Assembly: GCF_022496765.1 (NCBI RefSeq)
Contig: NZ_VANV01000005.1
Coordinates: 1 to 64,000, forward strand
Reading direction: 5' to 3'
DNA from: Acidaminobacter sp. JC074
GTDB lineage: Bacteria; Bacillota; Clostridia; Peptostreptococcales; Acidaminobacteraceae
DNA: 64,000 nucleotides
The notes beneath the pieces were generated by a model. That model saw nothing but the letters and a program-made list of their open reading frames with translations. It did not search any database and was not told the DNA's origin. Below are positions 53,566 through 62,945 of the stretch, one piece after another (positions within the stretch are counted from its first letter, which is position 1; each line of letters begins with the position of its first letter). The position numbers and the translations under genes are program-made.

Positions 53566-54873
53566 ATGTTAATCATCGTCATACTATGCATCGCATCATG
53601 TGTTGTTTTAGACATCTCTTTATTTTGGGGATTTCTAGCTGCCATCTTAATATTAACGGCAAGCATAAAAGATAAGAAAATAGCCTATAAAACGGCTTTA
53701 GAGGGCGTTAAAACCTGTAAGTCACTTTATTTGATCATCTTGCTACTAGGGGCAAATATCTCCATCTGGATGTCCTCTGGTATCATACCGACGACCATCT
53801 ATTTTGGTTTTGATAAAATTGCAGGTGTCAACTTTTTAGCATTCTCATTTGTCTGTACAGCCATCTTATCAACGGTCATGGGAACAGGCCTAGGCACCCT
53901 GTCTACAGTAGGACTTGCCTTGTATGGCATCGGTAAAGGTTTTGGTTTACCAGAACCCATCCTATTAGGTGCCATTGTATCAGGGGCATTTATTTCAGAT
54001 AAGATATCACCGGTATCAGCCCTTACTAACCTGACCATTGAAGTAACAAGTATTGACTACAAGCGCTACTTTAAGGCAGCCATCGGGCCACTATTAATCA
54101 CTTGTTTGATCACTGGTTTGATTTATTACATATTGGGTTCTTCCCTTACAACTGCCGTGGATACAAGTGTCTTAACAGGTTATCAAGAAACGCTTTTTGA
54201 AAACTATAAGATTACACCGCTTTTGTTTCTAATACCTCTTGCCATCATTGTTATGGCCCTTAGTGGTATCAATGTTTTAAAGAATATGCTGGCCATTTTT
54301 ACTACAGGAAGTTTGATTACTATCTTCTATCAAAAAATTTCTGTAAGTTTATGGTTTAAGTCAGTTATATTTGGTTATAAAGCTAATACAGGACAACCTT
54401 TTATTGATAGTATCTTAAAAGCAGGCGGCATACTGCCAATGGTTGAAGTTTTACTGATCGTAACAGCAGCCATCGTCTTAAACGGCCTCTTAACACATCA
54501 GAAAACATTAAATCCGATTTTTGACAGGATTCTTGCAGGCACCAAGACAAAAACATCCCTGGTCTTTAAAACAGGGATCATCTCAATGTTTTTAACATCC
54601 ATCACTTGTGATCAAACCATTGGTATTGTTGTACCCGGCAATATCCTAAAGGACAAGTACGATGAAATGAACTTAAAACATGAAGTACTGGCAAGAACCA
54701 TCGCAGATACAGGTACTATTATCGCACCCTTAGAGTTTTGGAATGTAAACAGTTTGATAATCTTAGGTATCACAGGCATATCAGCATTACAATATGCACC
54801 CTTTGCAATACTTTGCTATTTGTCTCCTATAATTACAATACTGTACACGAGTATTCGTACCAGAAAGGAGTAA
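53566..54873 (+). CDS. NhaC-like Na+/H+ antiporter
   Basis: A 435-residue membrane protein with about ten to twelve hydrophobic segments, related to the NhaC family. The AILSTVMGTGLGTLSTVG and GAIVSGAFISDKISPVSALTNLT segments fit the family, as does SITCDQTIGIVVPG in the second half. Whether it exchanges sodium for protons or an organic substrate is not resolved. AAAGGAG precedes the ATG. It sits between the HAD gene and an XRE regulator gene with gaps of 2 and 4 bp. Confidence 0.85.
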   Translation: MLIIVILCIASCVVLDISLFWGFLAAILILTASIKDKKIAYKTALEGVKTCKSLYLIILLLGANISIWMSSGIIPTTIYFGFDKIAGVNFLAFSFVCTAILSTVMGTGLGTLSTVGLALYGIGKGFGLPEPILLGAIVSGAFISDKISPVSALTNLTIEVTSIDYKRYFKAAIGPLLITCLITGLIYYILGSSLTTAVDTSVLTGYQETLFENYKITPLLFLIPLAIIVMALSGINVLKNMLAIFTTGSLITIFYQKISVSLWFKSVIFGYKANTGQPFIDSILKAGGILPMVEVLLIVTAAIVLNGLLTHQKTLNPIFDRILAGTKTKTSLVFKTGIISMFLTSITCDQTIGIVVPGNILKDKYDEMNLKHEVLARTIADTGTIIAPLEFWNVNSLIILGITGISALQYAPFAILCYLSPIITILYTSIRTRKE

Positions 54874-54877
54874 AACT

Positions 54878-55159
54878 ATGACTAATATTAGAGGCATCAA
54901 AGAGACCATTCTTATGACAAGAAAAGAAAAAGGCTTGACTCAAAAGGATATGGCTAAAAAGCTGAACATCTCTCAACCGGCGTATTCATATTATGAAAAA
55001 GGTGATAAACCACTGCCGGCAAACCAACTTAAAAAGGTCCTCGAAATATTAGACATAGAAATGGAACAGTTAAAGGAGCTTGAAGATCCACTAGACACCA
55101 TTAACCGTTCACTCGAAAGAATTGCAAATGCACTTGAAAAAATTGAGAAAAAATTATAA
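54878..55159 (+). CDS. XRE-family transcriptional regulator
   Basis: A 93-residue DNA-binding protein with a helix-turn-helix of Cro/XRE type (about 5-65), shown by KEKGLTQKDMAKKLNISQPAYSYYEKG. The C-terminal part is helical (SLERIANALEKIEKKL), probably for oligomerisation. GAAAGGAG precedes the ATG. It lies four bases after the antiporter gene and may regulate that operon. A terminator follows. Confidence 0.9.
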   Translation: MTNIRGIKETILMTRKEKGLTQKDMAKKLNISQPAYSYYEKGDKPLPANQLKKVLEILDIEMEQLKELEDPLDTINRSLERIANALEKIEKKL

Positions 55160-55178
55160 CGGCTTATGGCCGTTTTTT
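55158..55178 (+). terminator. Terminator of the HAD-NhaC-XRE operon
   Basis: AACGGC/GCCGTT stem with a five-base loop followed by a run of T residues (about 55173-55178). The stem overlaps the stop codon. Confidence 0.8.
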
Positions 55179-55224
55179 CTTGAAATTTAAAGAAGCTTTC
55201 ATGATAATAGAACTGGAGGTTGAT

Positions 55225-57009
55225 ATGAATTACATAATTAGAGAATATAGAGAAAGCGATTACGACCAAGTCGTAAAAATCATGAGCCATGCCTTTAATG
55301 ATCGCTTTAAACACCCATTTGATTATAATGATGACGAACTGACCGAGTTCTTTTCAGACATAGAATTTTTTCCTAAGAAACCAGTAGAAGGTTACTTTGT
55401 AGCAGAATCTGATGACCAGATACTCGGTGCCATTAACTTAAACTGGCGTGAGCTTAAACAGAAAACTGAGTTTCTAGACCTTATTGAGCTTAGAAAGAAA
55501 TACAGCAAAAGAAAGCTCTTTAAAACTTTCTTAGCAACACTTGCCCTTATAGAAGTACCAGAAAAAGGTGAATGTTACATAGAAGCCATTGCCATTACAG
55601 ACCAGGCTAGACGACAAGGTATTGCTTCATCCCTTCTTAAAAAAGCTGATGAGTTCGCTTTACATAAGGGCTTTAAAAAACTGTCACTCCATGTATCTGC
55701 TTCCAACAAGGCTGCAGAGGAACTTTATAAATCTCAGGGATTTAGAACAAGAAAGTACTATTCATCAAGAGTTTTAAAATGGCTATTAAATGAATCTAGT
55801 TTTAAGTTTATGACGAAAAAGCCTGGTGACAATCCAGAGAAATTGACCATCGGTATGTTTACTGATACTTATATGCCACAGATCAATGGTGTCGCAACAA
55901 GTATCCACGTTTTAACTAAGGAACTAGAAAAGATGGGCCACACAGTTTATATCATCACCATCAATGACTCAACCCTTCATTCTGAGTATGATGGTAAAAT
56001 TCTAAGAATACCTGGTATGAAGGTTTTAAAAGGGACTGATTACAGACTGGCAAACCTTTTAATACCAGAAAGAATTGATAAAATCATCGAAGACATGCAC
56101 CTAGATATCGTTCATTCTCATACAGAGTTTTCAATAGGTCTTCTGGGTACTTACATAGCTAGAAAAAGTAAAATAGCTCAAATCCATACCTACCATACCA
56201 TGTATGATGACTTCATCCACTACGTCACTAATTTCAAAACTACTGAAAGAGTGGCAACAGGTGTGATGAAGGTTTATGTTAGAGAATTTGCTGATGCTTG
56301 TCAAAAAATAATTGTACCAACTGAAAAGACGAGAAAAGTCCTAGAAGATTATAAGGTAGAGACACCTTTAACTACTATTCCAACAGGACTGGATTTTTCT
56401 AAGTTTATGATAAAAAGAGACGATCCACATACCCATGAACTCAGGACCAAACTCGGTCTAAAAGAAGATGATTTTGTATGTCTGAATATAGGAAGGATGA
56501 GCAAGGAAAAAAATACACGTGCCATCGTGGAAGCGGTTAAGAAAATCGTGCCTACTAATCCACATATCAAGTTTTTAATTATTGGAGATGGACCAGAATA
56601 CAAGTCCCTTTTAAAAGATACAGAAGCCTATAGAGATAATATCAAACTTCTTGGTAAGGTACCCTGGGAGGAGATTGCCTACTACTACCAATTGGGGGAC
56701 ACCTTTATAACGGCTTCAAGATTTGAAACTCAGGGCCTAACAGTTATAGAAGCGCTGTCTTCTGAGGTCCCTGTTATCTGTGCTGATGATAAAGCCTTTA
56801 TAGAAATTGTAAAAGACGATTACAACGGCCTACTCTTTTCTAGTGATGAGGACATTTCAGATTGTATTCTTAAGATGCAAGACAAAGATTATTATGATTC
56901 TCTTTTAGATCAAACAAGAGACAGTGTTATCAGATATTCATCAGAATACTTTGCTGAAACTGTCTTAAGCGAATACATAGATACAATTAAATCAAAAGAC
57001 AACCATTAA
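55225..57009 (+). CDS. GNAT acetyltransferase-GT4 glycosyltransferase fusion
   Basis: A 594-residue two-domain protein. The start is taken at the ATG at 55225, with GGAGG seven bases before it; an earlier in-frame ATG has no such site. The N-terminal domain (about 1-190) is of GNAT type, with EAIAITDQARRQGIASSLL as the acetyl-CoA loop and LYKSQGF near its end. The C-terminal domain (about 205-594) is a family 4 glycosyltransferase, with IGMFTDTYMPQINGVATSI, HSHTEFSIGLLGT, NIGRMSKEKNT and FETQGLTVIEALSSEVPVIC. It resembles enzymes that glucosylate diacylglycerol. The fusion suggests acetylation of the sugar or lipid head, but neither substrate is proven. Confidence 0.88.
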   Translation: MNYIIREYRESDYDQVVKIMSHAFNDRFKHPFDYNDDELTEFFSDIEFFPKKPVEGYFVAESDDQILGAINLNWRELKQKTEFLDLIELRKKYSKRKLFKTFLATLALIEVPEKGECYIEAIAITDQARRQGIASSLLKKADEFALHKGFKKLSLHVSASNKAAEELYKSQGFRTRKYYSSRVLKWLLNESSFKFMTKKPGDNPEKLTIGMFTDTYMPQINGVATSIHVLTKELEKMGHTVYIITINDSTLHSEYDGKILRIPGMKVLKGTDYRLANLLIPERIDKIIEDMHLDIVHSHTEFSIGLLGTYIARKSKIAQIHTYHTMYDDFIHYVTNFKTTERVATGVMKVYVREFADACQKIIVPTEKTRKVLEDYKVETPLTTIPTGLDFSKFMIKRDDPHTHELRTKLGLKEDDFVCLNIGRMSKEKNTRAIVEAVKKIVPTNPHIKFLIIGDGPEYKSLLKDTEAYRDNIKLLGKVPWEEIAYYYQLGDTFITASRFETQGLTVIEALSSEVPVICADDKAFIEIVKDDYNGLLFSSDEDISDCILKMQDKDYYDSLLDQTRDSVIRYSSEYFAETVLSEYIDTIKSKDNH

Positions 57010-57013
57010 AAAT

Positions 57014-57038
57014 AAGACTGCATCTAGGATGCAGTCTT
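57014..57038. terminator. Hairpin between the fusion gene and the pyruvate oxidoreductase gene
   Basis: A perfect 11-bp stem, AAGACTGCATC and its complement, with a TAG loop. It lies between two convergent genes. The T-tract is short on the plus strand and mixed on the minus strand, but the stem is strong enough to serve both. Confidence 0.7.
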
Positions 57039-57060
57039 AATTATTTAAAGAATATTATTC

Positions 57061-60000
57061 TTATTCTTCACCGTACTTCATTTCAGTCATTCTTACGTAA
57101 GACTGGTATCTGTCTTTTGCATCTTCCTCTGCTTTAGCAAATAATCTTTCTGCTTCAGCTGGGAATTGGTTCATAAGAATTGTGTATCTAGCTTCACCTC
57201 TGATGAAATCTTGGTAGCTAGCAGTAGGTGCTTTAGAATCTAAGATGAATGGGTTCTGACCTTGATCTTTAAGTCTAGGGTCGAATCTCCATAAGTGCCA
57301 GTAACCAGCAGCTACAGCTTCTTTGATTCTTTCTTGAGCTGATCCCATACCTGCCTTTAAACCATGAGCGATACATGGAGAGTAACAGATAATTAATGAT
57401 GGACCATTGTAAGACTCAGCTTCTTGAAGAGCCTTCATGAATTGATTTTGGTTAGCACCCATACCTACTTGAGCAACGTAAACGTAACCGTAAGTAGTAG
57501 CGATCATACCAAGATCTTTCTTCTTAACTTTCATACCTGAAGCAGCAAACTTAGCAACAGCAGCAGTTGGAGTAGACTTAGAAGCCTGACCACCAGTGTT
57601 TGAGTAAACCTCAGTATCGAATACTAATACGTTTACATCTTCACCAGAAGCAAGAACGTGGTCTAAACCACCGTAACCGATGTCATAAGCCCAACCGTCA
57701 CCACCAACGATCCAGATAGACTTCTTAACTAAGTACTCATCGTTCTTCTTAATGAAGTCGAATGCAGCTTGAACGTCAGCATTTGCATGACCAGCTTGAA
57801 CTGCAGCTCTAACAGCTTCAGAAGCAGTCTTAGAAGCTTCAGCATCTAACATAGAATCAACCCATGCTTGGAATGTTTCAGCTAATTCTGGAGCAGCAGC
57901 GATAACTTTTTCAGCTTCAGCTTTAATTTGATTTCTTACAGTCTTAACACCAAGAGCAATACCATAACCATACTCAGCGTTGTCCTCAAATAATGAGTTC
58001 GCCCAAGCTGGACCTTGGCCTTTAGCATTCTTAGTGAATGGTGTAGCAGGAGCAGAACCACCCCAGATTGAAGAACAACCCGTAGCGTTTGCTTGGATCA
58101 TTCTATCACCATATAATTGAGTTACAGCTTTCATGTAAGCAGTCTCACCACAACCAGCACAAGCACCTGAGAACTCGAATAATGGTTGAGCAAACTGAGA
58201 ACCTTTAACAGTAGACTTAGTCATCTTATCATCTTTGATAGTTAAAGTCTTAGCGTAAGCGTAGTTTTCTAATTCAACATCTTGTGAAGCAAGAGGCTTC
58301 ATGATTAATGATTTTTGCTTAGATGGACAAACTTGAGCACATACACCACAACCAGTACAGTCATGAGTTGATACTTGGATCTTGTACTCTAATCCTTCTA
58401 AACCTTTACCAATAGCTTTCTTAGTTACAAATGATGCAGGCTTGTTAGCTACTTCATTTTCGTCTAATAAGTATGGTCTAATAACAGCATGAGGACAAAC
58501 TAGTGAACATTGGTTACACTGGATACAGTTGTCAACTTGCCACTCTGGCACGTTTGTAGCGATAGCTCTCTTCTCGAAGTCAGTAGAACCGTTTTCGAAA
58601 GTACCATCTTCAACGCCAGTAAATGTAGATACAGGAAGATCGTTACCCTTTTGAGCAGCAACTGGTCTTAAGATCTTAGTGATAAACTCAGTATCTCTTG
58701 CAGTACCGTCTGAAACCATACCAGGACCTTCAGTAGTAGTAGCCCAATCAGCAGGAATTTCAACTTCAACTAATGCGTTAACACCAGCATCAACTGCAGC
58801 ATTGTTCATATCAACAATGTTTTGACCTTTTTTACCGTAAGCAGTTACGATAGCATCTTTTAAGTATTTCATAGCGTCATCAACATCGATAACTTCAGCA
58901 AGCTTGAAGAATGCAGATTGCATTACCATGTTGATTCTGTTACCTAAGCCAATTTCGTCAGCAATCTTAACAGCGTCGATTGTGTAGAACTTAATTTCGT
59001 TCTTAGCTAAGTAGTTCTTCATTGCAGCTGGTAAGTTCTTAGCTAACTCTTCGCCAGTCCATGAAGTGTTAAGTACAAAAGTACCACCCTTCTTAAGACC
59101 TTTCATCATGTCGTATTGAACAACATATGATTGGTTGTGACATGCAACGTAATCAGACTCAGTGATTAAGTATGTAGATCTGATCTTCTCTTTACCGAAT
59201 CTTAAGTGAGATACAGTAATACCGTAAGACTTCTTAGAGTCATAAGAGAAGTAACCTTGAGCGTATAAGTCAGTCTTGTCACCGATGATTTTGATAGCAG
59301 ACTTGTTAGCACCAACAGTACCGTCTGAACCAAGACCCCAGAACATACATCTAGTTGTACCTTCTGTTTCAGTAACGATTTCTTCTTTAACTTCTAATGA
59401 TAAGTTAGTAACATCATCATTGATACCGATAGTGAAGTTGTTCTTAGGCTCAGTAGCTAACATATCAAATACTGCTTTGATTTGAGATGGGTTAGTTTCA
59501 TTTGAACCAAGACCATATCTACCACCAACGATAAGTGGTTGTCTGTCAGTTCCATAGAACATAGATCTGATATCTAAGTATAATGGCTCACCAATTGAAC
59601 CAGGCTCTTTAGTTCTATCTAAAACAGCAATCTTTGTAACTGTTTCAGGTAATACTTTTAACATATACTCAGGAGCAAATGGTCTGTATAATCTAACTTT
59701 GATTACACCAACTTTTTCGCCTTTAGCAACTAAGTAGTCAATAGTTTCTTCAATAGTATCAGTTACAGAACCCATAGCAACGATAACTCTATCTGCATCA
59801 TCTGCACCATAGTAGTCAAATAAGTTGTAAGTTCTACCAGTAACTTTTGAGATTTCTTCCATGTAGCTTTGAGCGATAGCAGGAACTGCTTCGTAGAACT
59901 TGTTAGAAGCTTCTTTAGCTTGCATGAAGATGTCAGGGTTTTGAGCAGTACCTCTAGTAACAGGTCTCTCTGGGTTTAATGAGTTGTTTCTGAATGCTTG

Positions 60001-60600
60001 AACAGCGTCCATATCAACTAATCTTTCGAATTCAGCATAATCGATTAATTCGATCTTAGAAATTTCATGTGACGTTCTGAAACCGTCAAAGAAGTGTAAG
60101 AATGGTACTCTAGACTTGATTGTTGATAAGTGAGCAACACCAGCTAAGTCCATAACTTCTTGAACAGAACCTGAAGCGATCATAGCAAAACCAGTTTGTC
60201 TTGCTGACATAACATCTGAGTGATCACCAAAGATTGATAACGCATGAGTTGCAATAGCTCTTGCAGAAACATGGAATACACATGGTAATAACTCACCAGC
60301 GATCTTGTACATGTTTGGAATCATTAAAAGTAAACCTTGAGATGCAGTATAAGTAGTTGTTAATGCACCACCTTGTAATGAACCATGAACAGCACCAGAC
60401 GCACCACCCTCAGATTGAAGCTCAGAAACTAGAACTTCTTGACCGAAGATGTTCTTCTTGCCATAAGCAGCCATTTCATCAACATGTTGCGCCATGTCTG
60501 ATGAAGGCGTGATTGGATAGATTGCAGCTACATCTGTAAACGCATATGATACGTAAGCAGCAGCCGAGTTTCCATCCATAGTCTTGAAAACTTTACCCAT
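57061..60600 (-). CDS. nifJ: Pyruvate:ferredoxin (flavodoxin) oxidoreductase
   Basis: A 1179-residue single-chain enzyme that turns pyruvate and CoA into acetyl-CoA and CO2 with reduction of ferredoxin or flavodoxin, the main pyruvate step of many anaerobes. The pyruvate-binding N-terminus has YPITPSSDMAQ; the CoA region follows (GGRYGLGSNETNPSQ, about 360). Two 4Fe-4S sites are at about 690 (CIQCNQCSLVCPHAVIRP) and 745 (CTGCGVCAQVCP). The third cluster and thiamine site include ACAGCGET, GGDGWAYDIGYGG and SNTGGQASK. Length is normal. AGGAGGG precedes the ATG. It is a single-gene unit with a strong promoter and a long structured leader. Confidence 0.97.
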   Translation of the reverse strand: MGKVFKTMDGNSAAAYVSYAFTDVAAIYPITPSSDMAQHVDEMAAYGKKNIFGQEVLVSELQSEGGASGAVHGSLQGGALTTTYTASQGLLLMIPNMYKIAGELLPCVFHVSARAIATHALSIFGDHSDVMSARQTGFAMIASGSVQEVMDLAGVAHLSTIKSRVPFLHFFDGFRTSHEISKIELIDYAEFERLVDMDAVQAFRNNSLNPERPVTRGTAQNPDIFMQAKEASNKFYEAVPAIAQSYMEEISKVTGRTYNLFDYYGADDADRVIVAMGSVTDTIEETIDYLVAKGEKVGVIKVRLYRPFAPEYMLKVLPETVTKIAVLDRTKEPGSIGEPLYLDIRSMFYGTDRQPLIVGGRYGLGSNETNPSQIKAVFDMLATEPKNNFTIGINDDVTNLSLEVKEEIVTETEGTTRCMFWGLGSDGTVGANKSAIKIIGDKTDLYAQGYFSYDSKKSYGITVSHLRFGKEKIRSTYLITESDYVACHNQSYVVQYDMMKGLKKGGTFVLNTSWTGEELAKNLPAAMKNYLAKNEIKFYTIDAVKIADEIGLGNRINMVMQSAFFKLAEVIDVDDAMKYLKDAIVTAYGKKGQNIVDMNNAAVDAGVNALVEVEIPADWATTTEGPGMVSDGTARDTEFITKILRPVAAQKGNDLPVSTFTGVEDGTFENGSTDFEKRAIATNVPEWQVDNCIQCNQCSLVCPHAVIRPYLLDENEVANKPASFVTKKAIGKGLEGLEYKIQVSTHDCTGCGVCAQVCPSKQKSLIMKPLASQDVELENYAYAKTLTIKDDKMTKSTVKGSQFAQPLFEFSGACAGCGETAYMKAVTQLYGDRMIQANATGCSSIWGGSAPATPFTKNAKGQGPAWANSLFEDNAEYGYGIALGVKTVRNQIKAEAEKVIAAAPELAETFQAWVDSMLDAEASKTASEAVRAAVQAGHANADVQAAFDFIKKNDEYLVKKSIWIVGGDGWAYDIGYGGLDHVLASGEDVNVLVFDTEVYSNTGGQASKSTPTAAVAKFAASGMKVKKKDLGMIATTYGYVYVAQVGMGANQNQFMKALQEAESYNGPSLIICYSPCIAHGLKAGMGSAQERIKEAVAAGYWHLWRFDPRLKDQGQNPFILDSKAPTASYQDFIRGEARYTILMNQFPAEAERLFAKAEEDAKDRYQSYVRMTEMKYGEE

Positions 60601-60765
60601 TGTTACTATCCCTCCTGTAAATTAGTAGTCGGACAAAATGTCCTAATGGTATAAGATTATTAACCTTTTTGTATCTTTCATAAGAATTGAATTCTTATGT
60701 GTAATAAGCGCAAAAAAAAGATTTTTTTGCAGTCTTATTTTATTGTACTTCTACAGTGTAACTTC

Positions 60766-60794
60766 AGTATAGTATACAATATACAATGTGTCAA
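60766..60794 (-). promoter_or_regulatory. nifJ promoter
   Basis: On the minus strand, a perfect TTGACA (60789-60794), a 17-bp spacer and TATACT (60766-60771). It is near consensus, which fits strong expression of a central enzyme. Confidence 0.8.
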
Positions 60795-60839
60795 CAGAAT
60801 CTTAAACATAAGTAATTTAAATTGTTTCAGCCGACGAAA

Positions 60840-60888
60840 TTGTTTTTTTGTTGTTTTTTTGGAACAGAAAAGTACAACAAAAAAACAA
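60840..60888. repeat. 15-bp inverted repeat upstream of the nifJ promoter
   Basis: TTGTTTTTTTGTTGT (60840-60854) and its exact complement (60874-60888) are 19 bp apart. It is about 45 bp upstream of the -35 of nifJ. It may be a binding site, a weak terminator for a transcript from the right, or chance in A/T-rich DNA. Confidence 0.6.
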
Positions 60889-61131
60889 AGTGACCCACAT
60901 AATATCTAGCCACTTTTAATAAACTTAAACAATTTTTTTACAGTTAAAATTCCGAGTAATTTTATGCGAATTTAGTATTTTACACTTATCTAGTACTTGA
61001 AAAATAATTCATGTACAACATCTAGTATTTGACTTCGAAAAAAATGAATTTTCCAATACAATTTTTTATCTTTCTAATCAAAATCTTTCATCATCTTTTT
61101 TGTATTTTTGTCATTGTTTTTCAAAAAAAAT

Positions 61132-61158
61132 TTAAAGCCCCACTACTTGAGGCTTTAA
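61132..61158 (-). terminator. Terminator of the small exported-protein gene
   Basis: TTAAAGCC/GGCTTTAA stem with an 11-base loop, followed by ATTTTTTTT on the minus strand. The stop codon is within it. Confidence 0.7.
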
Positions 61159-61373
61159 TTTGCATCTGGAATTCCCCAGAATTTAAAATCTGCATGTGAA
61201 AATTCTATTGTTTCTAAGACTTCAATATCATTTTCATCTACTAAATCTTTTAACCCATAAAGTAGGGCATGGTCCTTTTGGTCTGCAAAATCTCTTTTGT
61301 CATATTTTGATGCTAAAAGTAAAATACCTACAATAGATATTAAACATATCAATAAGACGATTACTTTTTTCAT
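61155..61373 (-). CDS. Small hypothetical exported or membrane-anchored protein
   Basis: A 72-residue protein with an N-terminal hydrophobic segment (about 4-21, after MKK) that may be a signal peptide or anchor, and an acidic outer part of 50 residues that ends in FKFWGIPDAN. No family was recognised. GGAGG is six bases before the ATG at 61373; a TTG two codons upstream lies too close to it. The gene has its own terminator and stands alone. Confidence 0.7.
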   Translation of the reverse strand: MKKVIVLLICLISIVGILLLASKYDKRDFADQKDHALLYGLKDLVDENDIEVLETIEFSHADFKFWGIPDAN

Positions 61374-61556
61374 AATCAACCTCCTTAAAATCCGTAGTCA
61401 GTATACGCCTATGGTTTTAAGAAATCAACAGAAAAAATCTAAATGCATAAATCAATTTCAAATATGCCGTTTTTATACAATTCATAAGATTTTAGTGATT
61501 GATTTTACATAATTGTATAAATACAGATACAATTATTTGCAAGCTCTCTAAATCAA

Positions 61557-62933
61557 TTATGCATCACCTGAGGCTTGTTTAAGTTCTCCCGCATAAGACA
61601 TGATTTCCTTTTCATCATATGAAAGTACAGATAGCAAACCTATAACACAAAGTCCGGCAGAAAAGAAGACAGCCAACCGTATACCTAAATCATTGCCAAC
61701 ATCTTTTCCTAGCAAAAGAAAACTTGTAAATAAAATCATACCTATACTGGAACCCAGCTTTTGTCCAAAGCTTATCATGGCCATATACATGGCTGAATGG
61801 TCTTCTCCTGTCTTATAGGATTCATATGAAGCACAATCGGCTGTTACCACACCAGGAAGAATTGTAAAACAAGCTTGACTGAATGGTGAAAGAAGTACTA
61901 TCATCCCCAGTATTAGATAGACACTCATAGACCCAAGACCAAGCAAACCTATCAATACAAAGCTTATACCGAATAAAATAAAACCAACAACCATCACAGG
62001 TTTCTTGCCTTGTTTCTTACTGACCTTGTTGATAAGAGGATACATGCCTAAGGTTAAAACACCGATTATAGTGGTCAGGCCACCTTGGGCACCTTCATCC
62101 AATAGAGCCAGTACAGTAATGTAATAGATCAAACCACTCTCAAAGATATAGGTAGCCACACCATAGGCGATCAAACTTCTAAAAAACCTGATGAAATTAC
62201 GATTACCCATGGCTGTTTTTAATGATTTCTTTAAACTGATATGCTCTCGGTTCATATCAGACTCATATTTCTTTTCATCTAAAAAGATGACTGGCACCAT
62301 AAGTGAGATAACCCCAAATAGACCAATAATGACAAAAGACAACTGCAGACTTTGAAGCCTTGTGATGGAAAAGGCACTCTCCAAATAGTCCCATGATGTA
62401 GTCGCAAAGGATACGATTAGAAATCCTAAGAACCAAAATAAGCTCGAATAAGTGCCCAGATCAATCTTATCCTCAGGTGATTTACCCATATCTACTATTA
62501 AAGAGTAATAAGGAATAGAGTACAATGTTAGAAACAAGGCACTTAAAAACATGAACAAGGTTAACCATACCACATTTAAGTGGTGGATCTGGTCTGCAAA
62601 AGGCACAAAGAATACCAAGACATAAGATAGACCCATAGGCAAGGCTGCTCTTTTCATAAAAGGTAGTCTTTTCCCCTTGGGATGTTTACTCATATCAGAT
62701 AAATGGGCTACCAGCGGATCCGTTATGACATCAAAGAGCCGACTGGCAAACAGTACAAGACCCAGCACAGTTAGTCCCATAAAGATGCTGGTCTGTGGAA
62801 TGACGTAAACTAGGCCAGCATTATCAGCTGGAAAGAATACATAAACCAAGTACAGCATATGAATCACTGTTATCAGTGAAATGCCAAGACTGCCTAGACC
62901 ATAAGTTATTTTCTCTTTTAGTGTTAAGCTCAT
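61557..62933 (-). CDS. GPH-family sugar/cation symporter (MFS)
   Basis: A 458-residue membrane protein with about twelve hydrophobic segments of the glycoside-pentoside-hexuronide (MelB-like) type. The N-terminal LKEKITYGLGSLG and the loop ASRLFDVITDPLVAHLSD, followed by GKRLPFM, are family marks, as is YESYKTGEDHSAMYMA in the second half. The substrate is probably a glycoside or its product. It lies 12 bp after the GH116-like gene and is probably expressed with it, as an uptake partner. No terminator is obvious after it. Confidence 0.9.
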   Translation of the reverse strand: MSLTLKEKITYGLGSLGISLITVIHMLYLVYVFFPADNAGLVYVIPQTSIFMGLTVLGLVLFASRLFDVITDPLVAHLSDMSKHPKGKRLPFMKRAALPMGLSYVLVFFVPFADQIHHLNVVWLTLFMFLSALFLTLYSIPYYSLIVDMGKSPEDKIDLGTYSSLFWFLGFLIVSFATTSWDYLESAFSITRLQSLQLSFVIIGLFGVISLMVPVIFLDEKKYESDMNREHISLKKSLKTAMGNRNFIRFFRSLIAYGVATYIFESGLIYYITVLALLDEGAQGGLTTIIGVLTLGMYPLINKVSKKQGKKPVMVVGFILFGISFVLIGLLGLGSMSVYLILGMIVLLSPFSQACFTILPGVVTADCASYESYKTGEDHSAMYMAMISFGQKLGSSIGMILFTSFLLLGKDVGNDLGIRLAVFFSAGLCVIGLLSVLSYDEKEIMSYAGELKQASGDA

Positions 62934-62945
62934 CGTTCACTTCCT

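Larger units (their letters stand above)
60601..61154. other. AT-rich leader and intergenic region of nifJ
   Basis: The 554-bp gap holds the nifJ promoter (60766-60794) and a leader of about 160 nt with two hairpins: CATAAGAATT/AATTCTTATG at 60679-60699, and GCAAAAAAA/TTTTTTGC-type sequence near 60709-60730. A long inverted repeat lies upstream of the promoter. No protein-coding frame with a ribosome-binding site was found; the frame at 60697-60909 on the plus strand lacks one. Confidence 0.65.

Noticed and set aside
60697..60909. A 70-codon plus-strand frame upstream of nifJ
   Set aside because: It covers the nifJ promoter and leader on the opposite strand, has no ribosome-binding site and is low in complexity.
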